This document shows positions 1 through 6,158 of a DNA stretch of 10,192 nucleotides, piece after piece; the stretch's first letter is position 1, and each line of letters opens with the position of its first letter. The translations under genes were made by a program, and so were the position numbers. This DNA comes from XYC2-FULL-41-22 sp041666465 (lineage in GTDB: Bacteria; Patescibacteriota; Gracilibacteria; UBA1369; UBA12470): contig JBAYGX010000053.1 of NCBI GenBank assembly GCA_041666465.1, positions 1 through 10,192 on the forward strand. Direction: 5' to 3'. The notes beneath the pieces are model-generated. The model had not been told where the DNA came from. It did not search any database and saw nothing but the letters and a program-made list of their open reading frames with translations.

Positions 1-63
1 AAACGCGATTAATAACCCAATCACTATCATCAACCCAATCTGCAAATAATTTCTTTTCTTCAT
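1..63 (-). CDS. Secreted or membrane protein, N-terminus only (cut by window edge)
   Basis: Reading leftwards from the ATG at 63, an open frame of 21 codons runs off the window. It begins MKKRNYLQI and continues with a hydrophobic stretch (GLMIVIGLLIAF), which is a signal peptide or first membrane segment. The first nine residues equal those of the SLH-transglutaminase protein encoded just upstream. The 27 matching bases differ at two positions, both synonymous, and the sequences then diverge. The start lies 18 bp after the neighbour's stop, with no Shine-Dalgarno sequence but a 7-bp repeat array in that place. It is probably a paralogue or a gene sharing a duplicated 5' end. The mature protein is outside the window, so no function can be given. 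Confidence 0.7.
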   Translation of the reverse strand, partial: MKKRNYLQIGLMIVIGLLIAF

Positions 64-65
64 TT

Positions 66-93
66 CGCTATAATCTATAAACTATAATCTATC
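66..93 (-). repeat. Heptad array, unit TATAGAT, between SLH gene and next gene
   Basis: On the minus strand four consecutive 7-bp units of the type TATAGNT are seen, two of them ending GAT. The array begins inside the last codons of the SLH-transglutaminase gene, supplying its final residues and TAG stop, and ends two bases before the ATG at 63. It is closely similar to the array at 1596-1630. Confidence 0.8.
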
Positions 94-1593
94 TTCTTCA
101 ACATATGTCACTTCCTCTACTATTTCATATTGCACCTCTTCGCAATTCTCCCCCCCTCCTAGTATGCCCCATATTTGTTGGTCAAAAGACTCTTTTGGCA
201 ATTCATAATGATACATCTCCACATAAGTTGATCTTGATTCAAATGGTTCATATCCATGATCCCATGTCATCCACCCTATCCCAGTAACATAATATTCAAC
301 CACAGTGTGCTCCGAACCGGTGCCTTCATCTTCATCAAGACCACCATAACCTCTTATACTCCTTGCTGGTATACCGTTTGCTCTTAATAGGGTTACAATA
401 GCTGTTGATAAATTCTCACAGTGTCCATATCCGACATTAATTATTTCTGACGCTTGCGCATCAAGCATTTGGTCTTCACCTTCATTAATGAAGCGTAAAT
501 GATTATTAACCCATTCCATAACTGATTTAATCATTTCATAGCGACTTTCTCCATTAAGTGATGCTGCAATATTTGCGACATCACTATCATTGTAATTGTA
601 AATATCGGTCTCCTCTAAATATTTTTCAACACTATCTGGATATCCCATCTCTTGTGCATTCAAAATCAAGCTATCGAAATCATATCCGACTACACTAATA
701 TACCCTTCTAGAACGAATGGTTCTCCATCATGCGTTTGAACTTCTAATACCTGATTCCCATCATATTCTATTACAGTAAAAGCATCTACTTCCCCAACGA
801 CTTCCCATTCTGCCACTTGGTAAACATCGTTTGTTTGAGGAAGTGGTATCGTTACAATATCTTCTTGTTCTTCACCTAATTTTTCGGCTATTGTCTCCGG
901 ATTTATATTCCATAACATTTCGTAATTACGAGTATTTTCATCGTTTGCGATACAAGTGAAAATAGAAGTAATGTCCTCCCCATCCTCATAAGTGACACCA
1001 TTATATTCGCAAGAACTTGCTCCAACCAGCTCTTCCTGAAAATTTTCCACATTATAAATCAATTGAGCCATCTCTCCTCGAGTAAGCTCATGACTCACAT
1101 TGATATAAATCAAATCAAGTAACTCATTATCATACGCATAGTCATAATATTTCTCATACCATTCACCACCACTGTCGGCAATCTCAAAACCATAAGTTTC
1201 AAGAACTATTTTAAGAGCCTCTGCCAAATTAATATCATTTGCAGGTCTGAAAAAACCATCGGGATAACCGGAAACAATATCCAAATCTTTGGCACTGCAC
1301 ACATATTTCGCATACCAATCGTCTCCAACATCCGGAAAACAATTCGAATTATCCGAAACTTCCACATCGGCAGATTCTAAAAGGATTTTTAAAAATTCAG
1401 CTCTGTTAATAGATTTATCGGGGCCATAAGTTCCATCAGCATAACCTTCAACAATACCTTTATCCTCCAAATACAAAATAGCCTCCTCGTTACCATGACC
1501 ATCAACATCGGAAAAAGCCCAAGAAGTGAAAGGCACAAAAAAAACAGTAAATAATCCGACAATACAAATCTGCAAGTAATTTCTTTTTTTCAT
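82..1593 (-). CDS. Secreted SLH-domain protein with transglutaminase-like domain
   Basis: A 503-aa exported protein. Residues 1-26 form a signal peptide (MKKR, hydrophobic core, probable cleavage after SWA). Two clear S-layer homology repeats follow: residues 27-75 (FSDVDGH...GIVEGYADGTYGP...INRAEFLKILL) and 86-135 (FPDVGDDWYAKYV...GYPDGFFRPANDINLAEALKIV). A weaker third covers about 143-182. SLH repeats usually bind secondary cell-wall polymer and hold proteins at the surface. The C-terminal part carries a transglutaminase/protease-like fold: Cys392 in GYGHCENLSTAIVTLLRANG, His429 in GSEHTVVEYY and Asp445 in GWMTWDHG form the expected Cys-His-Asp order. It may be a peptidase or cross-linking enzyme at the surface, but the substrate is unknown. 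The middle (190-340) is unrecognised. The tail is strongly acidic. It starts 32 bp after rseP with no Shine-Dalgarno sequence, and its last residues DRL are encoded inside a heptad repeat. Confidence 0.85.
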   Translation of the reverse strand: MKKRNYLQICIVGLFTVFFVPFTSWAFSDVDGHGNEEAILYLEDKGIVEGYADGTYGPDKSINRAEFLKILLESADVEVSDNSNCFPDVGDDWYAKYVCSAKDLDIVSGYPDGFFRPANDINLAEALKIVLETYGFEIADSGGEWYEKYYDYAYDNELLDLIYINVSHELTRGEMAQLIYNVENFQEELVGASSCEYNGVTYEDGEDITSIFTCIANDENTRNYEMLWNINPETIAEKLGEEQEDIVTIPLPQTNDVYQVAEWEVVGEVDAFTVIEYDGNQVLEVQTHDGEPFVLEGYISVVGYDFDSLILNAQEMGYPDSVEKYLEETDIYNYNDSDVANIAASLNGESRYEMIKSVMEWVNNHLRFINEGEDQMLDAQASEIINVGYGHCENLSTAIVTLLRANGIPARSIRGYGGLDEDEGTGSEHTVVEYYVTGIGWMTWDHGYEPFESRSTYVEMYHYELPKESFDQQIWGILGGGENCEEVQYEIVEEVTYVEEDRL

Positions 1594-1595
1594 TT

Positions 1596-1630
1596 CACTA
1601 TAATCTATAACCTACAAGCTATAATCTATC
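1596..1630 (-). repeat. Heptad array, unit TATAGAT, between rseP and SLH gene
   Basis: Five 7-bp units on the minus strand (GATAGAT, TATAGCT, TGTAGGT, TATAGAT, TATAGTG). The array contains the TAG stop of rseP (1626-1628) and ends two bases before the SLH gene's ATG. In rseP the first unit is read in a different frame from the equivalent unit at the end of the SLH gene, so the similarity with the array at 66-93 is at DNA level and not due to protein conservation. Confidence 0.8.
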
Positions 1631-3257
1631 CCCCCACAACTATCCTCACTATATCCTTATAAGTCACCACGATCATAAGCAACATCAGCAACATAAACCC
1701 AACGCTATGAAACATAGCTTCAACTTTCTTATGCGGCTTCCTGCCGGTAATCGCCTCGTATGCCAAGAATGCAAACCTGCCACCGTCAAGACCGGGAAAA
1801 GGAATAATATTAAAAGTTGCCAAACCGAGACTCAATAAAGCGGTAAATCTAACAAGCGAAGCAAAACCTTCCTGCAAGAAAACATAAGTCATTTGCGCAA
1901 TCCCGACCGGACCGGAAATATTTTCAGGAACAGTCCCCTCTGTAAACAATTGTCCTATGAAATCTTTTATCATGCCAAAAGTCAAAACCGACAACCTCCC
2001 CATCTCATGCCAAGAAGCGGAAAAAGACTTAAAAAATCCATATTGCACCGGCTTAATTTCCATAACCGAAGTAGGTAAAACCGTTTCATAAACGGAAACC
2101 CCATTTCCAACTCCATCATAAATATCCGCGACATAAACCCCAACCAATCCGTTCTCATCCCGTCCAACCGTCAACTCGATGACCTCCCCCGCCCTTTCCA
2201 CAACATACTGTAAAGTATCATCGGTAATCGTAGAAGTCGTCTTAACGACATCCGCCGCCTTATAAATATCAACACCATTTATGCTTAAAACCTTATCCCC
2301 TTCCATCAGCCCGGCAGTCTCGGCAGGCGATCCATAAACAACATTCGTAATCATAGAGATTTTTTCTTGAGAAAAAACTTCCCCCAAATCAACTACGGAT
2401 CCATCATATAAGCCGTTTTGCGACTGCAAAACTCCTTTTCTATAAACAATGATATCTCCACCATCACGGATGAAATCTTCATAATCCTCTACATTCAAAA
2501 TCTCATTCCCTCCAATCGTCAAAACAACATCCCCTGCAACCAACCCGGATGCGGAAGACGAATAAACAGCAACTCTCGGAAATTCAAAAGAATAAAGATC
2601 AAATCCATACTTCCCATCCTCGTCAGCCGTCATACTAACCTCACGCACAATAGAATCCGAATCTTCAACCTGAAACACCCCACTCGCATTCTCGCCAAGC
2701 AAACTATAAAACTCATATAAATCTTCCATATCATTACCAAAAGCCGAAACAATCTTATCCCCAACCTTTAATCCGGCCTGCTCCGCACTACCACCTTCAT
2801 CGACGGCATAAACATACAAACCCGGAACTGTCGTAACCTGCCCGGACCTGATATTGGACAAAAAATCTTCACTGGTAACAATCAACGGCTCAATCCCCAT
2901 CATAAAACCGAAACTCAAAAGCAAAAACGCCAAAATGAAATTCATAATAATCCCGCCAAACGCAACAATCATACGCGCTCTAACGGATTTATTTCCATAA
3001 CTCCTCTTACTGGTTTTCGCCTCAGCCTTACTCAGATCTTCACCAAGAAGCCTCACGAATCCACCAAACGGAATATAATTTATGGAATAAACCGTCTCCC
3101 CCACCTTCTTCCCCAAAATCCTCGGAGGCATCCCAAAACCAAATTCCTCAACCTTAATCCCGGACTTCTTCGCCGCCGAAAAATGCCCAAACTCATGCAC
3201 GAAAATAACAAGCGAAAAAATAATCAGAAACACTAGAATTGAAAGAAAAATTTGCAT
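1626..3257 (-). CDS. rseP: RseP/M50-family site-2 zinc metalloprotease with extra PDZ region
   Basis: A 543-aa intramembrane zinc protease of the M50 (RseP/RasP) family, which cuts membrane-anchored regulators such as anti-sigma factors and remnant signal peptides. The first membrane helix runs straight into HEFGH at 21-25 (zinc His21 and His25, catalytic Glu22). A helix with FGGIIMNFILAFLL lies at about 99-118. The third zinc ligand is Asp491 in NIIPFPGLDGG (483-493), and a last helix spans about 514-535. The outer-side region between helices 2 and 3 is long and looks like three PDZ modules: about 146-222 (GSAEQAGLKVGDKIVSAFG), 226-282 (ASGLVAGDVVLTIGGNEI) and 296-376 (GSPAETAGLMEGDKVLSING). 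Most homologues have one or two and are about 420-450 aa. It follows frr by 140 bp, a common neighbourhood for this gene. No Shine-Dalgarno sequence precedes the ATG. I cannot see its substrate. Confidence 0.93.
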   Translation of the reverse strand: MQIFLSILVFLIIFSLVIFVHEFGHFSAAKKSGIKVEEFGFGMPPRILGKKVGETVYSINYIPFGGFVRLLGEDLSKAEAKTSKRSYGNKSVRARMIVAFGGIIMNFILAFLLLSFGFMMGIEPLIVTSEDFLSNIRSGQVTTVPGLYVYAVDEGGSAEQAGLKVGDKIVSAFGNDMEDLYEFYSLLGENASGVFQVEDSDSIVREVSMTADEDGKYGFDLYSFEFPRVAVYSSSASGLVAGDVVLTIGGNEILNVEDYEDFIRDGGDIIVYRKGVLQSQNGLYDGSVVDLGEVFSQEKISMITNVVYGSPAETAGLMEGDKVLSINGVDIYKAADVVKTTSTITDDTLQYVVERAGEVIELTVGRDENGLVGVYVADIYDGVGNGVSVYETVLPTSVMEIKPVQYGFFKSFSASWHEMGRLSVLTFGMIKDFIGQLFTEGTVPENISGPVGIAQMTYVFLQEGFASLVRFTALLSLGLATFNIIPFPGLDGGRFAFLAYEAITGRKPHKKVEAMFHSVGFMLLMLLMIVVTYKDIVRIVVGG

Positions 3258-3259
3258 GG

Positions 3260-3287
3260 TAACTTGTAACTTACAACTGACAACTTG
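3260..3287 (-). repeat. Heptad array, unit YAAGTTR, just before rseP start
   Basis: Four consecutive 7-bp units on the minus strand (CAAGTTG, TCAGTTG, TAAGTTA, CAAGTTA), ending two bases before the rseP ATG. They fill the usual ribosome-binding position without offering a Shine-Dalgarno match. The short inverted word TTGTAA-C-TTACAA lies inside. Confidence 0.75.
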
Positions 3288-3320
3288 CAGATTGGAGATA
3301 AAATTTCTTCTGCATTTTCT

Positions 3321-3376
3321 TCACTCTGTCACTCTGTCACTCTGTCACTCTGTCACTCTGTCACTCTGTCACTATG
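3321..3376 (-). repeat. Octad tandem array, unit CAGAGTGA
   Basis: On the plus strand six perfect copies of TCACTCTG stand head to tail (3321-3368), followed by one copy with a single change (TCACTATG) and a decaying eighth. On the coding (minus) strand the unit is CAGAGTGA. The array begins shortly after the frr stop and fills much of the frr-rseP spacer. The unit is one base from CAGAGTTA, found on both strands in the groEL-pilT spacer. Copy number in such a perfect array could vary by slippage. Confidence 0.95.
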
Positions 3377-3397
3377 TCACTTCCCCTACTTCTTCTA

Positions 3398-3958
3398 CTA
3401 TATTGTCATTATCTGCTCAACCTTCGCCTTCTCCTGCTCCTCGATTTTTTTATTATAATCATCAACTATTTTCTGCAAATCGGCTTCCGCACCAAACTTC
3501 TCATCTTCCGTAATCTGCTTCCCTTCTTCAAGCTCTTTGAACTTAGAATGAGCGGTTTGACGAGAATTTCTAACTGCAATCTTCGCCTCCTCGGACAATT
3601 TCTTAACAACTTTTGAAAGATCAGTTCTCCTATCCTCGGTCAAAGGCGGGATATTAATAATAAGACCAACGCCATTATTAACAGGGTTTAAACCTAAATT
3701 GGCTTCAGAAATAGCCTTCTCAATCGCGCTCATAACACTTTTATCCCAAGGAGTAATTTGAATAGTCTTAGAGTCTGGAATCGTAACGCTCGCCATCGCC
3801 TTAAGCGGTTGAGTTATTCCATAAGCGTCAACAAGAACACCTTCAACAAGTCCCGGATGTGCTCGCCCAACCTGCAACTTACCGTATTCATCTTTCAAAT
3901 GATTCATCGCCTTTTCAAACTCGGCCTTGGCCTGAGTGATGTATTGAGCTGTAGACAT
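3398..3958 (-). CDS. frr: Ribosome recycling factor
   Basis: A 186-aa protein of normal length for RRF, which with EF-G splits post-termination ribosomes in the cytoplasm. Recognisable stretches are LQVGRAHPGLVEGVLVDAYG (28-47), the PWDKS motif (70-74), AISEANLGLNPVNNG (82-96), IPPLTEDRR (103-111), AKIAVRNSR (125-133) and the C-terminal helix ending QIMTI. The hinge-region Arg pair (R130, R133) is kept, but the family's usual RRDAN after it is replaced by RQTAH, and VDYYG by VDAYG. These are mild departures. It lies downstream of pyrH, the usual order in bacteria, separated by 75 bp. No Shine-Dalgarno sequence precedes the ATG (context CGAATAAAT). Confidence 0.97.
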   Translation of the reverse strand: MSTAQYITQAKAEFEKAMNHLKDEYGKLQVGRAHPGLVEGVLVDAYGITQPLKAMASVTIPDSKTIQITPWDKSVMSAIEKAISEANLGLNPVNNGVGLIINIPPLTEDRRTDLSKVVKKLSEEAKIAVRNSRQTAHSKFKELEEGKQITEDEKFGAEADLQKIVDDYNKKIEEQEKAKVEQIMTI

Positions 3959-4020
3959 ATTTATTCGAGTTAAAGATTAGATTCAGAATTAAAATTTCCC
4001 TTCTTTCTCCCCTCTTCCCT

Positions 4021-4048
4021 TAATACTAACTACTTAATACTTGCTACT
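4021..4048 (-). repeat. Heptad array, unit AGTANNA, across the pyrH stop codon
   Basis: Four 7-bp units on the minus strand (AGTAGCA, AGTATTA, AGTAGTT, AGTATTA). The array starts inside pyrH, encodes its last residues SSKY and its TAA stop (4034-4036), and continues into the spacer. A more degenerate fifth unit may lie at 4049-4055. Confidence 0.75.
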
Positions 4049-4750
4049 AATTACCGTTCCGACTTTTTTACCCGTAACAACCGCCTCAAGATTACCTTTT
4101 TTCCAATAATCAAGAACTATTACAGGCAAATTATTATCCTTACATAAAGAAATCGCGGTCAAATCCATAACCTTCAAATCCTTCTCAAGCGCTTCACCAA
4201 AAGTCAAAGAATCAAATTTCTTGGCACCTTTATGCTTAATCGGATCCTTGTCATAAACACCATCGACTTTCGTCGCCTTCAAATAAACATCGCAATTCAA
4301 TTGAAGCGCACGAAGAGCAGCCGCCGTATCTGTTGTAAAGAAAGGCAAACCCGTCCCACCTGCACAAATAACAACTCTACCTTTTTTCAAATGGCCTCTT
4401 GCAAATTTAGAATCAAAAATCTCCGCAACATCACCCGCAATTCCACTCATAACACGAGCCTCAATACCTTCAGCCTGAAGCGCATTAAGAATGATAATTC
4501 CATTCATAACAGTCGCAAGCATACCAATCGTATCCGAATCCTGCCTCTCAATCGCACATTTGGAATTGTCGCGATATCTCCAGAAATTCCCACCACCAAC
4601 AACAAGAGCAATTTCACATCCAATCTTATTTAAACTTTTTATTCTATTTGCCAAAGCCACAACAGCCGAAAAATCAATACCGGCCCCACTCTTATCCGCC
4701 AAAACCTCACCCGACAACTTAAGCATCAACCTTTTGTATTTGAGTTTCAT
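4034..4750 (-). CDS. pyrH: UMP kinase
   Basis: A 238-aa cytoplasmic uridylate kinase of the amino-acid-kinase family, making UDP from UMP and ATP in pyrimidine synthesis. The length is typical of bacterial PyrH. Landmarks in order: KLSGEVLADKSGAGID (11-26, ATP loop; many homologues have a basic residue in KxSGE), VVGGGNFWRYRDN (50-62; usual GGGNxxRG), CAGGTGLPFFTTDTAAALRA (129-148, UMP and catalytic Asp region), LKATKVDGVYDKDP (157-170) and VMDLTAISLCKDNNLP (194-209). Activity is usually tuned by GTP and UTP in this family, which cannot be judged here. frr follows directly. The start has no Shine-Dalgarno sequence, but an extended -10 box lies 9 bp upstream, so pyrH may have its own promoter. 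The last residues SSKY fall in a DNA heptad repeat. Confidence 0.97.
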   Translation of the reverse strand: MKLKYKRLMLKLSGEVLADKSGAGIDFSAVVALANRIKSLNKIGCEIALVVGGGNFWRYRDNSKCAIERQDSDTIGMLATVMNGIIILNALQAEGIEARVMSGIAGDVAEIFDSKFARGHLKKGRVVICAGGTGLPFFTTDTAAALRALQLNCDVYLKATKVDGVYDKDPIKHKGAKKFDSLTFGEALEKDLKVMDLTAISLCKDNNLPVIVLDYWKKGNLEAVVTGKKVGTVISSKY

Positions 4751-4759
4751 GGGATTTGT

Positions 4760-4768
4760 TTTATATCA
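4760..4768 (-). promoter_or_regulatory. Possible extended -10 promoter just upstream of pyrH
   Basis: The minus strand reads TGATATAAA, which fits the extended -10 form TGNTATAAT at all but the last base. With usual spacing transcription would begin about three bases before the pyrH ATG, giving a nearly leaderless message. No good -35 box was found (TTGGAT lies about 19 bp upstream). In an AT-rich genome a chance match is possible. Confidence 0.4.
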
Positions 4769-4812
4769 AACAGCAAGTTACCAAATCCAATCTATTTAAA
4801 CAAGCAAATCCA

Positions 4813-4914
4813 GTTGTCAGCTTACAGCCCTCAGCTCAAAACTAACAGATACCGAAAAACCATTACCTGATAGCTGTTAACTGAAAGCTGATAACTGAGA
4901 GCTGATAGCTATCA
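4813..4914. repeat. Inverted pair of heptad arrays, unit TGATARC, after the 121-aa gene
   Basis: Six plus-strand heptads run from 4868 to 4909 (TGATAGC, TGTTAAC, TGAAAGC, TGATAAC, TGAGAGC, TGATAGC), effectively three 14-bp units. The same family stands in the opposite orientation at 4813-4833 (TGACAAC, TGTAAGC, TGAGGGC read on the minus strand). The two blocks can pair as an imperfect hairpin with a loop of about 34 bases. The array directly abuts the TGA stop at 4912-4914. It could act as a weak terminator or processing site, but no clear T-run follows. Confidence 0.8.
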
Positions 4915-5277
4915 CGCCCCCTTCGTAAGCAAAAAATAAGTAATCGCGACTCCAATCACAATCCCAAGTATAAAAACAATCGGCAACTTCCTCTCACTCT
5001 GCCCATCATGAGCATTCGCCAAATCGCTCAAAAGATTCGTACTGATAATAACCTCCTCCTCGCTGTTTCTCTCTACAACATCCAAAAAACTGTGATTCGC
5101 AACCAGTTTCACAAACCTGCCAAAAGTAAGCTTAACCTTACCAGCCGGCTCAACTTTTTCCTCAACAGGAACTTCTTCGGGAACCGGAATATCATTCTCC
5201 TCACTCTTCATTTCTTCACTTTCTTCTTCTTTCTCCTCTCCTTCCACTTCTTCATCAGGAAACTTTATATCATCCAT
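4912..5277 (-). CDS. Acidic protein with C-terminal membrane anchor, unknown function
   Basis: A 121-aa protein that I do not recognise. Residues 1-45 are highly acidic and low in complexity (runs of E with some S and P, including PVPEEVPVEEKVEP). A central part of mixed composition (46-96: KVKLTFGRFVKLVANHSFLDVVER and on) may fold. Residues 98-117 (LPIVFILGIVIGVAITYFLL) form one membrane helix followed by KGA. There is no signal peptide, so it probably sits as a tail-anchored or N-in protein with its bulk in the cytoplasm. It stands upstream of pyrH by 161 bp and diverges from the plus-strand gene. The stop is TGA followed at once by in-frame TAG. No Shine-Dalgarno sequence precedes the ATG (context AAACAAAAACAAA). 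Confidence 0.75.
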   Translation of the reverse strand: MDDIKFPDEEVEGEEKEEESEEMKSEENDIPVPEEVPVEEKVEPAGKVKLTFGRFVKLVANHSFLDVVERNSEEEVIISTNLLSDLANAHDGQSERKLPIVFILGIVIGVAITYFLLTKGA

Positions 5278-5306
5278 TTTTGTTTTTGTTTAGACGAGAA
5301 AATTTT

Positions 5307-5337
5307 AACATAAACAACCGGACAAAAGGAGAGTCAA
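5307..5337 (-). promoter_or_regulatory. Candidate promoter for the 121-aa gene
   Basis: On the minus strand TTGACT (5337-5332) is followed after 19 bp by TATGTT (5312-5307), or at 17 bp by TTTATG. This would start transcription about 20-25 bases before the ATG at 5277. The -35 is good and the -10 weak. It lies back to back with the plus-strand TTGACA at 5350. Confidence 0.35.
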
Positions 5338-5349
5338 TCAAATGAAGAC

Positions 5350-5379
5350 TTGACATATTATTATTATTATGGGAAAATT
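5350..5379 (+). promoter_or_regulatory. Candidate promoter for the plus-strand 149-aa gene
   Basis: A perfect -35 box TTGACA at 5350-5355 is followed at 17-18 bp only by weak -10 candidates (GAAAAT, AAAATT). If used, transcription would start near 5385, downstream of the ATG at 5369, which would favour the ATG at 5408 as the true start. A short ATT microsatellite (5357-5369) sits in the spacer. Confidence 0.35.
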
Positions 5380-5818
5380 AAAAGAAATAATAATAACAAT
5401 ACTCAAAATGAGTGAAACACCAAAAAAAACTATAACGGTAGAAGAACCTGCGAATCGTAACGGAATCCCAACTATAACAGATGAAATGAGGGAAGCTGTA
5501 AACACATTACAACAAAGTGGTCGATATAAAAATCTCGGAGAAGATGCAATCCTTAGAGCAAACAGCGGAAACGGAGATGACAAAAACTGGGTAATAGGGA
5601 TGATGACATTCGAATGCGACGGAAAAACATGGCAAGAATCATTCGATCAACTTTTGAGGAAATTAAGAGACGAAGATGAAATGGCAGAAGATACATCTCA
5701 ACCTGCAAAACACGACGCATGGCAACCACCAGAAGTAAGCCCTATTCCAGAACGCACTTTAGACACGGGAAAACCTAAGTGGAGCTTTAGAAAGTGGCTA
5801 AGTAAACTCAAACCATAA
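5369..5818 (+). CDS. Unrecognised small soluble protein, the only plus-strand gene
   Basis: A 149-aa protein without a family I can name and without signal peptide or membrane helix. Residues 1-13 (MGKLKEIIITILK) are oddly hydrophobic and basic. A second ATG at 5408 would begin MSETPKKTITVEEP, which looks more like a normal N-terminus and suits the promoter position, giving 136 aa. A central part (about 36-105) with DEMREAVNTLQQSG, NWVIGMMTFECDGKTWQESF and DQLLRKLRDEDEM may be helical. A proline-rich linker (114-133) and a basic tryptophan-rich tail (PKWSFRKWLSKLKP) follow. The tail could bind membrane or nucleic acid, which is speculation. The gene is flanked by divergent and convergent minus-strand genes, so it is its own unit. 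It could be a lineage-specific or acquired gene. The stop is TAA. Confidence 0.65.
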   Translation: MGKLKEIIITILKMSETPKKTITVEEPANRNGIPTITDEMREAVNTLQQSGRYKNLGEDAILRANSGNGDDKNWVIGMMTFECDGKTWQESFDQLLRKLRDEDEMAEDTSQPAKHDAWQPPEVSPIPERTLDTGKPKWSFRKWLSKLKP

Positions 5819-5894
5819 TCCGAATCTCTGTTCTCTAATCCGCAGCCGATCTTTTTCTTCGAACGCCGAATTTCGAAAATCCATAATATCCATC

Positions 5895-5945
5895 AGGTTA
5901 TTGCACAACAAATCTTATTATTTACAAAAATAAGCACAATAACCT
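5895..5945. other. Stem-loop in the convergent spacer
   Basis: The 9-base arms AGGTTATTG (5895-5903) and CAATAACCT (5937-5945) are perfectly complementary. A second nested pair, CTTATT (5914-5919) and AATAAG (5929-5934), sits inside. A short hairpin CTTTTT-CAC-AAAAAG follows at 5953-5967. It lies between the ends of two convergent genes and could help end transcription from the plus-strand gene or be part of a structured RNA. The stems are AT-rich and no clean T-run follows. Confidence 0.5.
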
Positions 5946-5988
5946 AAACACTCTTTTTCACAAAAAGTTAATGTCCAATTACAACAAA

Positions 5989-6158
5989 GGGATTTTAGAC
6001 CGTTTCGAAAACAATCTGCAACGCTCCTGCTTTTTCGAGAATTACGATTAAAACAACTTTAACAAGTTGAAAGAAAAGAGTTTCCACAAAACAAAATACA
6101 CAAAAAGTTGGTAGAAAAACAGGAAGCGAAGCCGTTTTCGAAACGGTTCTAAAATCCC
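5989..6158. repeat. Long imperfect palindrome (~170 bp) reaching into the cNMP gene
   Basis: Arms 5989-6012 and 6134-6158 are inverted copies agreeing over 24 bases with a single inserted base, and begin GGGATTTTAG. Weaker inverted similarity continues inward (5989 to about 6036 against about 6110 to 6158; the words GCTCCTGCTTTTTC and GAAAAACAGGAAGC). The middle has a small hairpin, CAACTT-TAAC-AAGTTG (6054-6069). The right arm contains the last codons and TAG stop of the cNMP gene. It could be a miniature inverted-repeat element, an inverted duplication of the gene's 3' end, or a structured RNA. I saw no target-site duplication. Confidence 0.7.
6132..6146 (-). terminator. Possible terminator hairpin after the cNMP gene
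   Basis: Two bases after the TAG stop, the minus strand has CCGTTT-CGA-AAACGG, a perfect 6-bp stem with a 3-base loop. A TTTTT run comes only about 13 bases later, after CTTCGCTTCCTG, so it is an imperfect intrinsic terminator. It is the outer part of the right arm of the large palindrome. Confidence 0.45.

Noticed and set aside
66..93. TATAAT boxes on the plus strand in the two TATAGAT arrays as antisense promoters
   Set aside because: They follow from the complement of the repeat word, have no -35 box, and no plus-strand gene lies downstream.
652..1010. LysM or second catalytic domain in the middle of the SLH protein (about residues 195-315)
   Set aside because: No consistent LysM pattern or catalytic motif can be seen, so it is left as unassigned.
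3321..3384. CRISPR-like array of regularly repeated sequence
   Set aside because: The 8-bp units are directly contiguous with no unique spacers, and no cas gene is near. It is a simple tandem repeat.
3256..3513. Plus-strand open frame of 85 codons over the frr-rseP spacer
   Set aside because: It is the translation of the tandem repeat (SVTLSLCH repeated) and the antisense of frr, not a gene.
5989..6158. CRISPR repeat and tracr-type anti-repeat
   Set aside because: There are only two copies, in inverted orientation, one overlapping a gene's last codons. No array and no cas gene is present. A palindrome explains it better.
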